This document shows, in pieces, positions 54,196-61,740 of a stretch of DNA of 64,000 nt. The notes beneath the pieces were generated by a model. It had not been told where the DNA came from. It saw only the letters and a list, made by a program, of their open reading frames with translations, and made no database searches. The position numbers and the translations under genes are program-made. Positions within the stretch are counted from its first letter, which is position 1; the number at the start of each line of letters is the position of its first letter. This DNA is from JAJRPT01 sp964465945 (GTDB lineage: Bacteria; Bacteroidota; Ignavibacteria; Kapaibacteriales; UBA2268): NCBI GenBank assembly GCA_964465945.1, contig CAYXMM010000010.1, forward strand, positions 1-64,000, written 5' to 3'.

Positions 54196-54307
54196 AGGAG
54201 TTAGGAGAATATGGTAATAATTTACTTGCATATATTACACTATAACTTTACTTTTTTAGAAAAATAAAATTCATTTTTTACAAATTAATAAAAATAATTT
54301 GAAAAAA

Positions 54308-54373
54308 ACATACTTTTAAAAAATTTGTTAAATGCTATACTACAATAACACTTTAGTTGCCAAAACATCTCAC
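54308..54373. repeat. Diverged direct repeat, copy 1 (copy 2 at 55875-55934)
   Basis: About 60 bases shared with the region upstream of the WD40-like gene, including CTATACTACAAT and CCAAAACAT-type blocks in the same order (CTATACTACAATAACAC versus CTATACTACAATGACAC). Copy 2 ends about 35 bases from the start of the minus-strand gene 54554-55840, so the element may carry a promoter or regulator site. Copy 1 may serve the cysteine-containing gene at 53935. Confidence 0.5.
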
Positions 54374-54480
54374 ACTTTTTTAAAAAAATATTAAATTATT
54401 TATGCACAATTTAACAAATATTTGGTAAATAAAGGGTTAATGTTTATATATAGGTTAATCTCTACAAATAAAAAAAGACT

Positions 54481-54525
54481 TGTCATTCTGAGCGTAGCCC
54501 CTGTCATTCTGAGCGAAGCGAAGAA
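54481..54525. repeat. Two tandem copies of the TGTCATTCTGAGCG intergenic repeat
   Basis: TGTCATTCTGAGCGTAGCCC followed 21 bases later by TGTCATTCTGAGCGAAGCG. I recognise this from intergenic regions of many Bacteroidota and other environmental bacteria; no agreed function. It lies just after the 3' end of the 54554-55840 gene (minus strand). Confidence 0.7.
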
Positions 54526-54553
54526 ACCAGTTGAATAAATATTTCTTTTCATC

Positions 54554-55840
54554 TCATTTCCCTTTAATCACTTTAAAGGTCTGGAAGTCTTTCCCTTGAG
54601 TTGTCTTGATTAAAAATATTCCATCATTTACATAAGAAATATCTAATTTTAATTCTTCTTGTTTATAAAAGCCATCATAGAGAACGTCAAGCAGTCTGCC
54701 ATGCATATCATATAGTTCAATATTAAGTTGTCCTATTTGAAAGTACTTACTATTTAATATTACGATACCATCGCTTGGATTAGGATAAATAACTGGTTCA
54801 GCTGATTCTGGAACATCTGTGTTTTGGTTTAACATGTTGTTGACAATAGCAACGTATTCCGTTGAAAAAGATATAATCTGACTACCTATATTATTTATTG
54901 CATAAATTCTATCACCAAAATTATTATATTTAAAAGCTAAATTTCCAGTGTTTAAATCCCAAATACGCATTGAGCCTGCTTCATATCCACTACTAAATAA
55001 ATATCTCGAATCGTTTGAAATTAATAATGAACCCTGCCATTTTTCAACACCCCACTGATATTTAAGTTCATAAGTAGTGTTATCGAAAACCTTAACAGAA
55101 CTAACAGATGTGCCACATAGCCATTTATTGTCGGGGGAGGTTGTCATATTGTTTATTAAATAACCTATTTTGCTAAACGGGTTTTTATACGATATGGTAT
55201 CTAATGTTTTTGTATCCCATATATTTAGACGATAAGTGATTTGTTTTGGATGTGCATTAACTGCTTCCGAAAGCGTTCTAAAATACTTTCCATCATTTGT
55301 CATTTCAATAGAAATATAATAATTTTTATAAAAACCAATTGTATCAATCAGCTCAAAAGTATTTAAATCAAAAACCCAAACCCCTTCTTTCCAAACAGAT
55401 GGAGTATAACTACTTTGATTTACTACACCTACTAAAAGTCCAGCCTTTTCATTAATTCTAAATCCAGCACTATAATCGTTTTCAATTTGACCGAAGGACT
55501 TAGACTTTGGTACATTATATATTCCAACACGTTCACCAGATTGCCACTTTACTTTTTCCCAGCCATAAGTATAAACATATTGCTTGTCTTCCGAAAATTG
55601 AATTATTCCCAAAAAATTTGGTAAAACTTTTACTAAGTTTCCAGAATTTGCATTCACTTCAACAACTTTGAAATTTGCGTCAGTAACTAAGATTGTGCTA
55701 TCACCAGGAGCAAAAACTGCATTGATAATATTCTCTAAACCCAGTTCCTGTCTTAGTTTTAGCCAGCGAATTTCTTCTTCTGCTACTACTTCGTTTATCA
55801 CTAATAGCATTGATAATACAAATAATAAGTTTACTTTCAT
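54554..55840 (-). CDS. Secreted T9SS protein with beta-propeller (WD40-like) domain
   Basis: 428 residues. A signal peptide (MKVNLLFVLSMLLVINEVVA) is followed by a propeller of about 330 residues with WD-like strands (TILVTDANFKVVEVNANSG, SMRIWDLNTGNLAFKYNN). The last 80 residues are a T9SS sorting domain (VIYPNPSDGIVILNS, YDMHGRLLDVLYDG, NDGIFLIKTTQGKDFQTFKV). It resembles a small version of the 38955-42764 protein. Location on or outside the surface is inferred; the ligand is unknown. Confidence 0.83.
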   Translation of the reverse strand: MKVNLLFVLSMLLVINEVVAEEEIRWLKLRQELGLENIINAVFAPGDSTILVTDANFKVVEVNANSGNLVKVLPNFLGIIQFSEDKQYVYTYGWEKVKWQSGERVGIYNVPKSKSFGQIENDYSAGFRINEKAGLLVGVVNQSSYTPSVWKEGVWVFDLNTFELIDTIGFYKNYYISIEMTNDGKYFRTLSEAVNAHPKQITYRLNIWDTKTLDTISYKNPFSKIGYLINNMTTSPDNKWLCGTSVSSVKVFDNTTYELKYQWGVEKWQGSLLISNDSRYLFSSGYEAGSMRIWDLNTGNLAFKYNNFGDRIYAINNIGSQIISFSTEYVAIVNNMLNQNTDVPESAEPVIYPNPSDGIVILNSKYFQIGQLNIELYDMHGRLLDVLYDGFYKQEELKLDISYVNDGIFLIKTTQGKDFQTFKVIKGK

Positions 55841-56181
55841 AAAAATTTATTCTTTTATTAAGAAATTATAAAATCATACTTTTTCAAAATTTGTAATTTT
55901 CTATACTACAATGACACAAAAGTTGGCAAAACATATCACGAAAATTGAAAAAAAGTTATTAACAATTTGTAAGTTATGAAAATAGTATGAGTTAAAAAAA
56001 ATATTTTTTTAATAATAAGTTTAATTTAACAATTATTTATATTTCTCAAATTAATTTTTTTATTTTTAGTTCAACATATAAAGATAATTTCTAAAAAATA
56101 TATAAATTAGTAAAAAATTATAAAAAAATACGAGAAGTGTTTTTCATTATTAAGTTAAAAAATAATTTAAGGAGAATTGTT
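55841..56181. other. Non-coding spacer between divergent genes
   Basis: AT-rich, with repeat copy 2 at 55875-55934 (see 54308-54373). The start of the plus-strand beta-helix gene is preceded by AAGGAGA at 56170-56176. No other structure was seen. Confidence 0.5.
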
Positions 56182-57666
56182 TTGAATAAAAGTTTACTTT
56201 ATATCTTATTGATTTATTTCTCAACACCAATGTTCTCAAAGGTTTGGAATGTTGGAGGAGAAAGTGAATATAAGTTTTGCAGTCAGGTTGAAGGGCTTGC
56301 GGAAAATGGTGATACTATAATTATTGCTGAAGATACATATAATGGCGATAGGCAGGTTACTTGGAGACAGGATAATTTATTGATTAGAGGAATTGGAAAG
56401 AATACAATTTTGATTGCTGGTGAGTCAATCGCTAATGACCAAAGTAATGGGAAAGGTATTTTTGTGATAAAGGGTAGCAATACTACTGTTGAAAATATTA
56501 CTTTTAGTAATGCAAAAGTTGAAAGTGGAAATGGAGCAGGGATAAGATTAGAGGGTGTAAATCTTGATGTTAGATTTTGTAGATTTTTTGGCAATGAAAT
56601 GGGTATTTTGCAAGGTGGTAAGATTGCAGATTGCAGAGTGTTGATAGAGTATTGTGAGTTTAATAATAATGGAAATAGCAAGAATCCAGGTTATCAACAC
56701 AATATTTATATAAATTATGTTGATACTTTGATTTTCAGATTTAATCTTTCAATGAATGCTGTTGCATCTGGTCATGAGTTCAAAAGTAGAGCATATAATA
56801 GTTTTATAATGTATAATAGAATTTCAAATACGAATTCTGTTGATAGTCGCAATATAGATTTGCCTAATGGTGGAACTGCCGTGATTGTTGGTAATATAAT
56901 TGAGCAAGGGGAGGATTCTGAAAACTCTAATATTATTGGCTACGGTTTAGAGGGGCTGAAAAATCCTACTCCAAATAATTTATGGATTGCAAATAATACG
57001 ATTATTAACAATAAATCTAAGGGAAGCTTTGTGAATATTGTTGATGGAACTGATAGTTTGGTTTTGTATAATAATGTTATGGTTGGAGCGAAAACAGGAG
57101 GTTTGATTATTGGAAATCCTAAATATCTTGATAGTGCAAATAACTTTATAAATAATGATGTGAACTCAGCTGGATTGAAAGATATTAGTAAATTAGATTT
57201 TACTCCTCTTGAAAATAGTCCCCTAGTTGATAATGGAAAAATTATTAAAGATGAAAATGATAATTTAATTATAATTAAAGGTCATGAATTATTCCCATAT
57301 TTTGAATATATTACTCCTGTCGAAAGTGAAATTTCTGGGAATAAAGCAAGAAATAATAGCGATGGGAAATTGGATATTGGTGCTTATGAATATTTAAAAG
57401 AAATACCAAGTAAAGTTGACGATTATAATGATAAAGTAATAATTTTCTCAAATCCGGTGAGTGATGAATTAAATTTAATTGTTAATAAGTCATTTCGGAA
57501 TGGAGAAATAAATATAATTGATATAATTGGGAATGAGGTTTATAGTTCAAAAATGATTAGCAATTTGACAAAAATAAATACTTCAAAATTTTTGCAAGGT
57601 AGCTATATTATAGTTTTAAAATTAGATGATATTTCGATTAGCCGAAAATTTATTGTGGAAAGGTGA
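56182..57666 (+). CDS. Secreted right-handed beta-helix protein with T9SS tail
   Basis: 495 residues from a TTG at 56182, chosen because AAGGAGA sits 5 bases upstream and the signal peptide then starts at once (NKSLLYILLIYFSTPMFS). A GTG at 56137 would add 15 charged residues ahead of it. The parallel beta-helix (about 30-390) has strands such as NTTVENITFSNAKVESGNG and GIGKNTILIAG. No lyase active site is recognised. The C-terminus is a T9SS sorting domain (VIIFSNPVSDELNLIVN, FLQGSYIIVLKLDD). It is a paralog of the 46224-47657 protein, which has a more degenerate tail. Confidence 0.83.
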   Translation: MNKSLLYILLIYFSTPMFSKVWNVGGESEYKFCSQVEGLAENGDTIIIAEDTYNGDRQVTWRQDNLLIRGIGKNTILIAGESIANDQSNGKGIFVIKGSNTTVENITFSNAKVESGNGAGIRLEGVNLDVRFCRFFGNEMGILQGGKIADCRVLIEYCEFNNNGNSKNPGYQHNIYINYVDTLIFRFNLSMNAVASGHEFKSRAYNSFIMYNRISNTNSVDSRNIDLPNGGTAVIVGNIIEQGEDSENSNIIGYGLEGLKNPTPNNLWIANNTIINNKSKGSFVNIVDGTDSLVLYNNVMVGAKTGGLIIGNPKYLDSANNFINNDVNSAGLKDISKLDFTPLENSPLVDNGKIIKDENDNLIIIKGHELFPYFEYITPVESEISGNKARNNSDGKLDIGAYEYLKEIPSKVDDYNDKVIIFSNPVSDELNLIVNKSFRNGEINIIDIIGNEVYSSKMISNLTKINTSKFLQGSYIIVLKLDDISISRKFIVER

Positions 57667-57778
57667 TTGTTTAATAATAGTTTTGAAGTAATTTAATAAT
57701 TTGACTTTACGAGCATAATAAGTAACTTTTTTACTCAAAGATTACATTGTAGCAATAAAAATTTAAGCAATAAACATT

Positions 57779-57810
57779 TTTAACAAGGGGATTTCATCCC
57801 CCTTGTTAAA
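57779..57810. terminator. Hairpin between convergent genes (likely two-way terminator)
   Basis: TTTAACAAGGGG and CCCCTTGTTAAA form a 12-bp stem around an 8-base loop between the ends of the beta-helix gene and pheT. T-rich flanks are weak on both strands, but the position suits termination from both sides. Confidence 0.6.
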
Positions 57811-57831
57811 CTGGATTATTAATTTAATAAC

Positions 57832-60237
57832 TTAGCTATTCCTTAACTGCGCATTATATTTTTCGCTCATCATATTGACGATTTTGTCAATTACAGGATT
57901 TATATCTTCGTCGCTTAGTGTTCGGTCTAACGCAGAAAATTTTAAGTTAAATGCGTAAGATTTTTTATTTTCAGGTAAGTTTTTTCCTTCATAGACATCA
58001 AATAAACTAATATTTTGCAAGTATTTACCAGCAATATTTTCAATATCGTTAAGACATCTTCCTGCTTGGGCTGACTTATCTACTAAAAACGCTAAATCCC
58101 AATCTATAACTGGATATGGAGATACTTTACTATATTTTTTTTCGATTTCAGATTTTGAATAAATTGATTTCAAGTTTATGTCAATTATTAAAACTTCTTG
58201 CTCAATATCGAATTTTTCAAGAATTGTTTTAGAAATATATCCAATCTTGCCAACTTCATCTTTTTTGTCGAAAATACTCAAAGAATTTGCTGAATAAACT
58301 GAGAAATCTTTATTTTCTTTTAATTTTAAATTTAATTCAAATTTCTGGTTGAAATCTTCAAAAATTCCTTTTAAATCGTAAAAATCTGCTTTGTTTTTAT
58401 TGTGAGACCAATTTGGAGTAATTAAATTTCCAACTAAAATTATATTCAAATTTTCACTTTCTTCAACATCTGAAATGAAGTTTTCTTTACTTGAAATTCT
58501 TCTAAATTGTTTACCTATTTGGAATAGTTTTAAATCTAAATTTCTTGAATTTAAGTTTTTACTCACAACTTTTAATGATGATGGAATAACGGAAGTTCTC
58601 ATTACACCCATTTCTAAGCCAAGCGGATTGGCAATATCAACTACTCTTGAATCAAATAAACCCGTCAATTCACTTGAAATTTGATTAGGAGTTAAAATTT
58701 CGTTAAATCCATTATTTATAAAGTATTGTTTGATTTCATCTCGTTTACTTGGCTTAGCCAAAACATTAGGTACTTTACTTTTTGAAATATCAACGATAGA
58801 TCTATAATTTGGAGTTATATTATTGTAATTTATAAACCTTGCTACTTCTTCAATTAAGTCTTCTTCTATATTAATATCAACGCGATATGTGGGAGAAGTA
58901 ACTTCGATGTAATCTGGTGATACATTATATTCCCAGCCAAGCTTATTAAATACTTCAATAATTTCTTCATTGGTTAATTGCTTGCCAATAATTCTTCTAC
59001 ATCTGTCAAATCTTAATTTAACAATTTTATCTACTAACTTAATTGGATAAATATCATGATAATTAATTCCTACTTCGCCACCTGCATATTTAGTAATCAA
59101 ACTTGCAACTCTTTGTGCTGCAAATACTAAATTATTATAATCAACACCTCGCTCAAATCTATAACTTGCATCAGATTTAATTGCTAATTTTCTTGCTGTC
59201 CTTCTTACTGAGCTTGGGTTAAAATAAGCGGCTTCAATGAGAATATTTTTAGTATCATTTGTAATTTCAGAATTTTCACCACCCATAACCCCAGCAATAG
59301 CAACGGATTTCTCGTTATCGCAAATCATCAACATACTACTATCAAGCGTTCTTTCTTTACTATCGAGAGAAACAAAATTCTCGTTATCATTAGCGTTTTT
59401 TACGATAATTTTTTTATCTTTAATATAATCTAAATCAAAGGCATGGAGCGGATTGCCTGTTTCCATTAGCACATAATTTGTTGCATCTACTGCTATATTA
59501 CGAGGACGCAATCCTAATTGTTTTAATCGGTTTTTTAACCAATCTGGAGATTCAACAATGCTAACTCCATTAATAATCATTCCAATATAGCGAGGGCAAG
59601 CATCTGTATTTTCTATATTTATACTGAAATCTTTAATGTTATTATCAAACTTCTTGTATTCAATTTCTGGTAATTTTAAATTAAGTCCATAATAAGCAGC
59701 AAGATCCCGGGCAATTCCAATGTGGCTATTTCCATCTGACCTATTAGGAGTAATAAAAATATCGAAAATTATGTCATTCAAGTTTAAATAGTCGCTTAAA
59801 CTCGTTCCATTTGCCACATCTTCAGGTAGAACCCAAATCCCATCGCTATCTTCTCCTAACTCTAACTCGGCTTTTGAACAAATCATTCCATTTGATTCTA
59901 CGCCTCTTATCATTGCCTTTGATAGTTTAAACTCACCTTTTGGAACTATTGCACCTGATAAGCCCAAGATTACATTTTGACCGGCAGCAACATTCGGCGC
60001 ACCGCAAACCACAACTTGAGTATTTTCACCATATTTTACAGTGCATAAATTTAATTTATCTGCATTTGGATGTGGGACTTTTTCTAATACATTTGCTATG
60101 ACGAAGTTATTGTACTTCTGTGAATAATCAATAATTTCCTCAACTTCAAACCCTAACATAGTAAGAGTTTCTTCTAACTCAGCAGGTGATTTATCAATAT
60201 TTATTAATTCTTTAAGCCAATTATAGGATATTTTCAT
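57832..60237 (-). CDS. pheT: Phenylalanyl-tRNA synthetase beta subunit
   Basis: 801 residues, normal length for the beta chain of the alpha2-beta2 enzyme. An N-terminal tRNA-binding OB domain (about 40-150; ANVLEKVPHPNADKLNLC), B3/B4 editing domain (YKKFDNNIKDF ... VAIAGVMGGENSEI), B5 domain, a catalytic-like core and a C-terminal FDX-ACB anticodon-binding domain (SPYPVIDWDLAFLVDKS) are all visible. pheS is not in the window. Adjacent to the convergent beta-helix gene and divergent from sigZ. Confidence 0.96.
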   Translation of the reverse strand: MKISYNWLKELINIDKSPAELEETLTMLGFEVEEIIDYSQKYNNFVIANVLEKVPHPNADKLNLCTVKYGENTQVVVCGAPNVAAGQNVILGLSGAIVPKGEFKLSKAMIRGVESNGMICSKAELELGEDSDGIWVLPEDVANGTSLSDYLNLNDIIFDIFITPNRSDGNSHIGIARDLAAYYGLNLKLPEIEYKKFDNNIKDFSINIENTDACPRYIGMIINGVSIVESPDWLKNRLKQLGLRPRNIAVDATNYVLMETGNPLHAFDLDYIKDKKIIVKNANDNENFVSLDSKERTLDSSMLMICDNEKSVAIAGVMGGENSEITNDTKNILIEAAYFNPSSVRRTARKLAIKSDASYRFERGVDYNNLVFAAQRVASLITKYAGGEVGINYHDIYPIKLVDKIVKLRFDRCRRIIGKQLTNEEIIEVFNKLGWEYNVSPDYIEVTSPTYRVDINIEEDLIEEVARFINYNNITPNYRSIVDISKSKVPNVLAKPSKRDEIKQYFINNGFNEILTPNQISSELTGLFDSRVVDIANPLGLEMGVMRTSVIPSSLKVVSKNLNSRNLDLKLFQIGKQFRRISSKENFISDVEESENLNIILVGNLITPNWSHNKNKADFYDLKGIFEDFNQKFELNLKLKENKDFSVYSANSLSIFDKKDEVGKIGYISKTILEKFDIEQEVLIIDINLKSIYSKSEIEKKYSKVSPYPVIDWDLAFLVDKSAQAGRCLNDIENIAGKYLQNISLFDVYEGKNLPENKKSYAFNLKFSALDRTLSDEDINPVIDKIVNMMSEKYNAQLRNS

Positions 60238-60365
60238 ATTTTAATTTAATTTATGTTATTTCCAAACTTTAAAATTAAGAAATATTTGTGAAATTGGAAA
60301 TTTACCATAAATATGTCTGTTAAACAATTTAACTTTAATAAATTTTTCATAATTTTAAATAATTT

Positions 60366-60394
60366 TGCGTCTTTTTTGAGTGATTTTCGTCTAA
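60366..60394 (+). promoter_or_regulatory. Candidate SigZ-type promoter of sigZ
   Basis: TGCGTC followed by TTTTTT (60366-60377) and, 22 bases from the first base, CGTCTAA (60388-60394). The same arrangement with the same 22-base offset lies upstream of the cysteine-repeat gene (60948-60976). GGAG precedes the sigZ ATG. Confidence 0.65.
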
Positions 60395-60413
60395 GTAATA
60401 TGAAAGGAGTATT

Positions 60414-60944
60414 ATGAAATTAGATGAAATATATTTAGAATTTGAAAAATCGCTTTACCAGTATATTATTTCTAAAGTTAAAAATAAACATCTGGCAGAG
60501 GATATTCTTCAAGACATATTTATTAAAATTAACGACAATCTGACATCGCTTAACGAATCAGAAAAGTTAAAATCTTGGATTTTTTCAATTGCTCGAAATA
60601 CTATAATGGATCATTTCAGAAAGAATAAACATTATATTGATATTGATGAACTTGAATTACCAGAAGAAAATAAGGTCAATGTTTCTGAGTGTTACTATAA
60701 ATGTTTAACTCCATTTATAAATGATTTGGATGATAAATATAAAGAAGCATTGCTAAACACAGAATTAGGCACAATGTCGCAAAAAGAATATGCTGAAGAA
60801 ATTGGTATTTCATATTCAGGTGTCAAATCTCGTGTTCAGCGGGCTAAATTACAAATTAAAGAATCATTTGTTTCGTGCTGTATGATTAAAAAAGATGCTG
60901 CTGGGAACACTTATTTCGATGATTCAGATGAATGCACTTGTTAA
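60414..60944 (+). CDS. sigZ: SigZ-like ECF RNA polymerase sigma factor
   Basis: 176 residues with sigma region 2 (about 10-75; AEDILQDIFIKINDN, KSWIFSIARNTIMDHFRK) and region 4 (about 110-155; MSQKEYAEEIGISYSGVKSRVQRA). The C-terminus carries SCCMIKK and a final ECTC; paired cysteines after region 4 are typical of the SigZ family. They may sense metal or redox state, as no anti-sigma gene follows. The same ECTC string occurs repeatedly in the cysteine-repeat protein encoded 80 bases downstream. The gene is probably autoregulated from the promoter at 60366-60394. ATG chosen for its GGAG site. Confidence 0.88.
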   Translation: MKLDEIYLEFEKSLYQYIISKVKNKHLAEDILQDIFIKINDNLTSLNESEKLKSWIFSIARNTIMDHFRKNKHYIDIDELELPEENKVNVSECYYKCLTPFINDLDDKYKEALLNTELGTMSQKEYAEEIGISYSGVKSRVQRAKLQIKESFVSCCMIKKDAAGNTYFDDSDECTC

Positions 60945-60947
60945 ACT

Positions 60948-60976
60948 TGCGTCTTTTTAGATTAAATTGCGACTAA
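60948..60976 (+). promoter_or_regulatory. Candidate SigZ-type promoter of the cysteine-repeat gene
   Basis: TGCGTC followed by TTTTT (60948-60958) and CGACTAA (60970-60976), the same offset as upstream of sigZ. It begins 3 bases after the sigZ stop codon, so the gene can be transcribed alone. Confidence 0.65.
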
Positions 60977-61024
60977 TAGATGTAAGTTAAATTAACAAAA
61001 CTAAAAAAATAATTGGAGGATAAA

Positions 61025-61392
61025 ATGTTAGAAATTCTTAATCAAAAAGATTTCACTTGTAATTGCGATGAAAATTGCAAATGCTCTGAGGGTGGGGAAT
61101 GCACTTGTGAGGGCAACAAAGACGGAAAGTGTAATTGTAAATGTACTTGCACTATGACTTGCACTTGCAACTGCGATGAAAATTGCAAATGCTCTGAGGG
61201 TGGGGAATGCACTTGTGAGGGCAACANNNNNNNNNNNNNNNNNNNNNNNNNNNNNNNNNNNNNNNNNNNNNNNNNNNNNNNNNNNNNNNNNNNNNNNNNN
61301 NNNNNNNNNNNNNNNNNNNNNNNNNNGGGGAATGCACTTGTGAGGGCAACAAAGACGGAAAGTGTAATTGTAAATGTACTTACAATAAATAA
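61025..61392 (+). CDS. Cysteine-rich tandem-repeat protein (metallothionein-like), gap inside
   Basis: The ATG at 61025 follows GGAGG. The frame is interrupted by 100 N (61227-61326) and resumes in a shifted frame ending at TAA 61390-61392, so the true gap is not 100 bases (length must be 2 modulo 3). The protein is almost entirely built of CxC and CxxC motifs in a 36-residue unit (DENCKCSEGGECTCEGN, then KDGKCNCKCTCTMTCTC); one unit is seen in full, with unknown further copies. No signal peptide, so cytoplasmic. A metal store or buffer (copper, zinc, cadmium or similar) is inferred from the cysteine pattern and the SigZ context. Confidence 0.8.
61064..61226 (+). repeat. 108-bp tandem repeat in the cysteine-rich gene
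   Basis: The unit starting TGCGATGAAAATTGC recurs exactly 108 bases later (61064 and 61172), so one unit encodes 36 residues. The second copy runs into the N gap after exactly 55 identical bases. The sequence after the gap (61327-61381) repeats 61094-61148 over exactly 55 bases. Confidence 0.9.
61227..61326. other. Assembly gap of 100 N
   Basis: Placeholder gap inside the 108-bp tandem array; both edges are 55-base exact repeats. The real number of repeat units is unknown. Confidence 0.95.
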
Positions 61393-61424
61393 CTACAATT
61401 AAAAATATTATAAAATTTATTTTT

Positions 61425-61453
61425 AGAACCCTCTTTTTTGAGGGTTCTTTTTT
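61425..61453 (+). terminator. Rho-independent terminator after the cysteine-repeat gene
   Basis: AGAACCCTC (61425-61433), loop of six T, GAGGGTTCT (61440-61448), then a T run. Confidence 0.92.
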
Positions 61454-61604
61454 ATTCAATTTCTTTGATTTGTAAATATTTTTTTGAAGAAGGTAGCAAA
61501 GATAAATTCAATACTTGATTGAAATGTATAATTAAAATTAAATTGCAAAATAATAATATTAATCACCCTAAGATTATTTATTTATATTAGTTATTACTTT
61601 TTTT

Positions 61605-61635
61605 TTTGGAAAATAAAAATATTTTTTTAATTTTG
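61605..61635 (+). promoter_or_regulatory. Predicted promoter of rho
   Basis: TTTG at 61605-61608, exactly 19 bases, TAATTTTG at 61628-61635, a perfect Bacteroidota promoter. It gives a leader of about 100 bases to rho, long enough for autoregulation by Rho. Confidence 0.6.
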
Positions 61636-61740
61636 TTAATTCTCACCGGCGAGATTTCAAAAAATCTATTCTTTTAAATTATAAACTTCAATCCCCGGTT
61701 TAGGACAGCAGAACAAAATATATTTATAGGGTTATATTTA

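Larger units (their letters stand above)
53936..54553. other. Long AT-rich non-coding region
   Basis: About 620 bases without a supported gene. It contains a TA dinucleotide run (54170-54195), one copy of a diverged direct repeat (54308-54373) and a tandem pair of a widespread intergenic repeat (54481-54525). The promoter of the cysteine-containing exported protein should be at its left edge. An open frame at 54019-54231 (minus) is an artefact of the TA run. Confidence 0.6.
61393..61740. other. Non-coding region: terminator, rho promoter and leader
   Basis: About 350 bases. It holds the terminator at 61425-61453, the rho promoter at 61605-61635 and a leader of about 100 bases that includes ACCGG (in CTCACCGGCG) and CCGGT (in CCCCGGTTTA), able to pair. 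No gene was seen. Confidence 0.6.

Noticed and set aside
54019..54231. 70-residue open frame on the minus strand
   Set aside because: It is created by the TA dinucleotide run (a YIYIYI stretch) and has no coding character or ribosome binding site.
61028..61459. 143-residue minus-strand frame across the cysteine-repeat gene
   Set aside because: It is the mirror of a tandem repeat and passes through the N gap; the plus strand has the promoter, GGAGG site and terminator.
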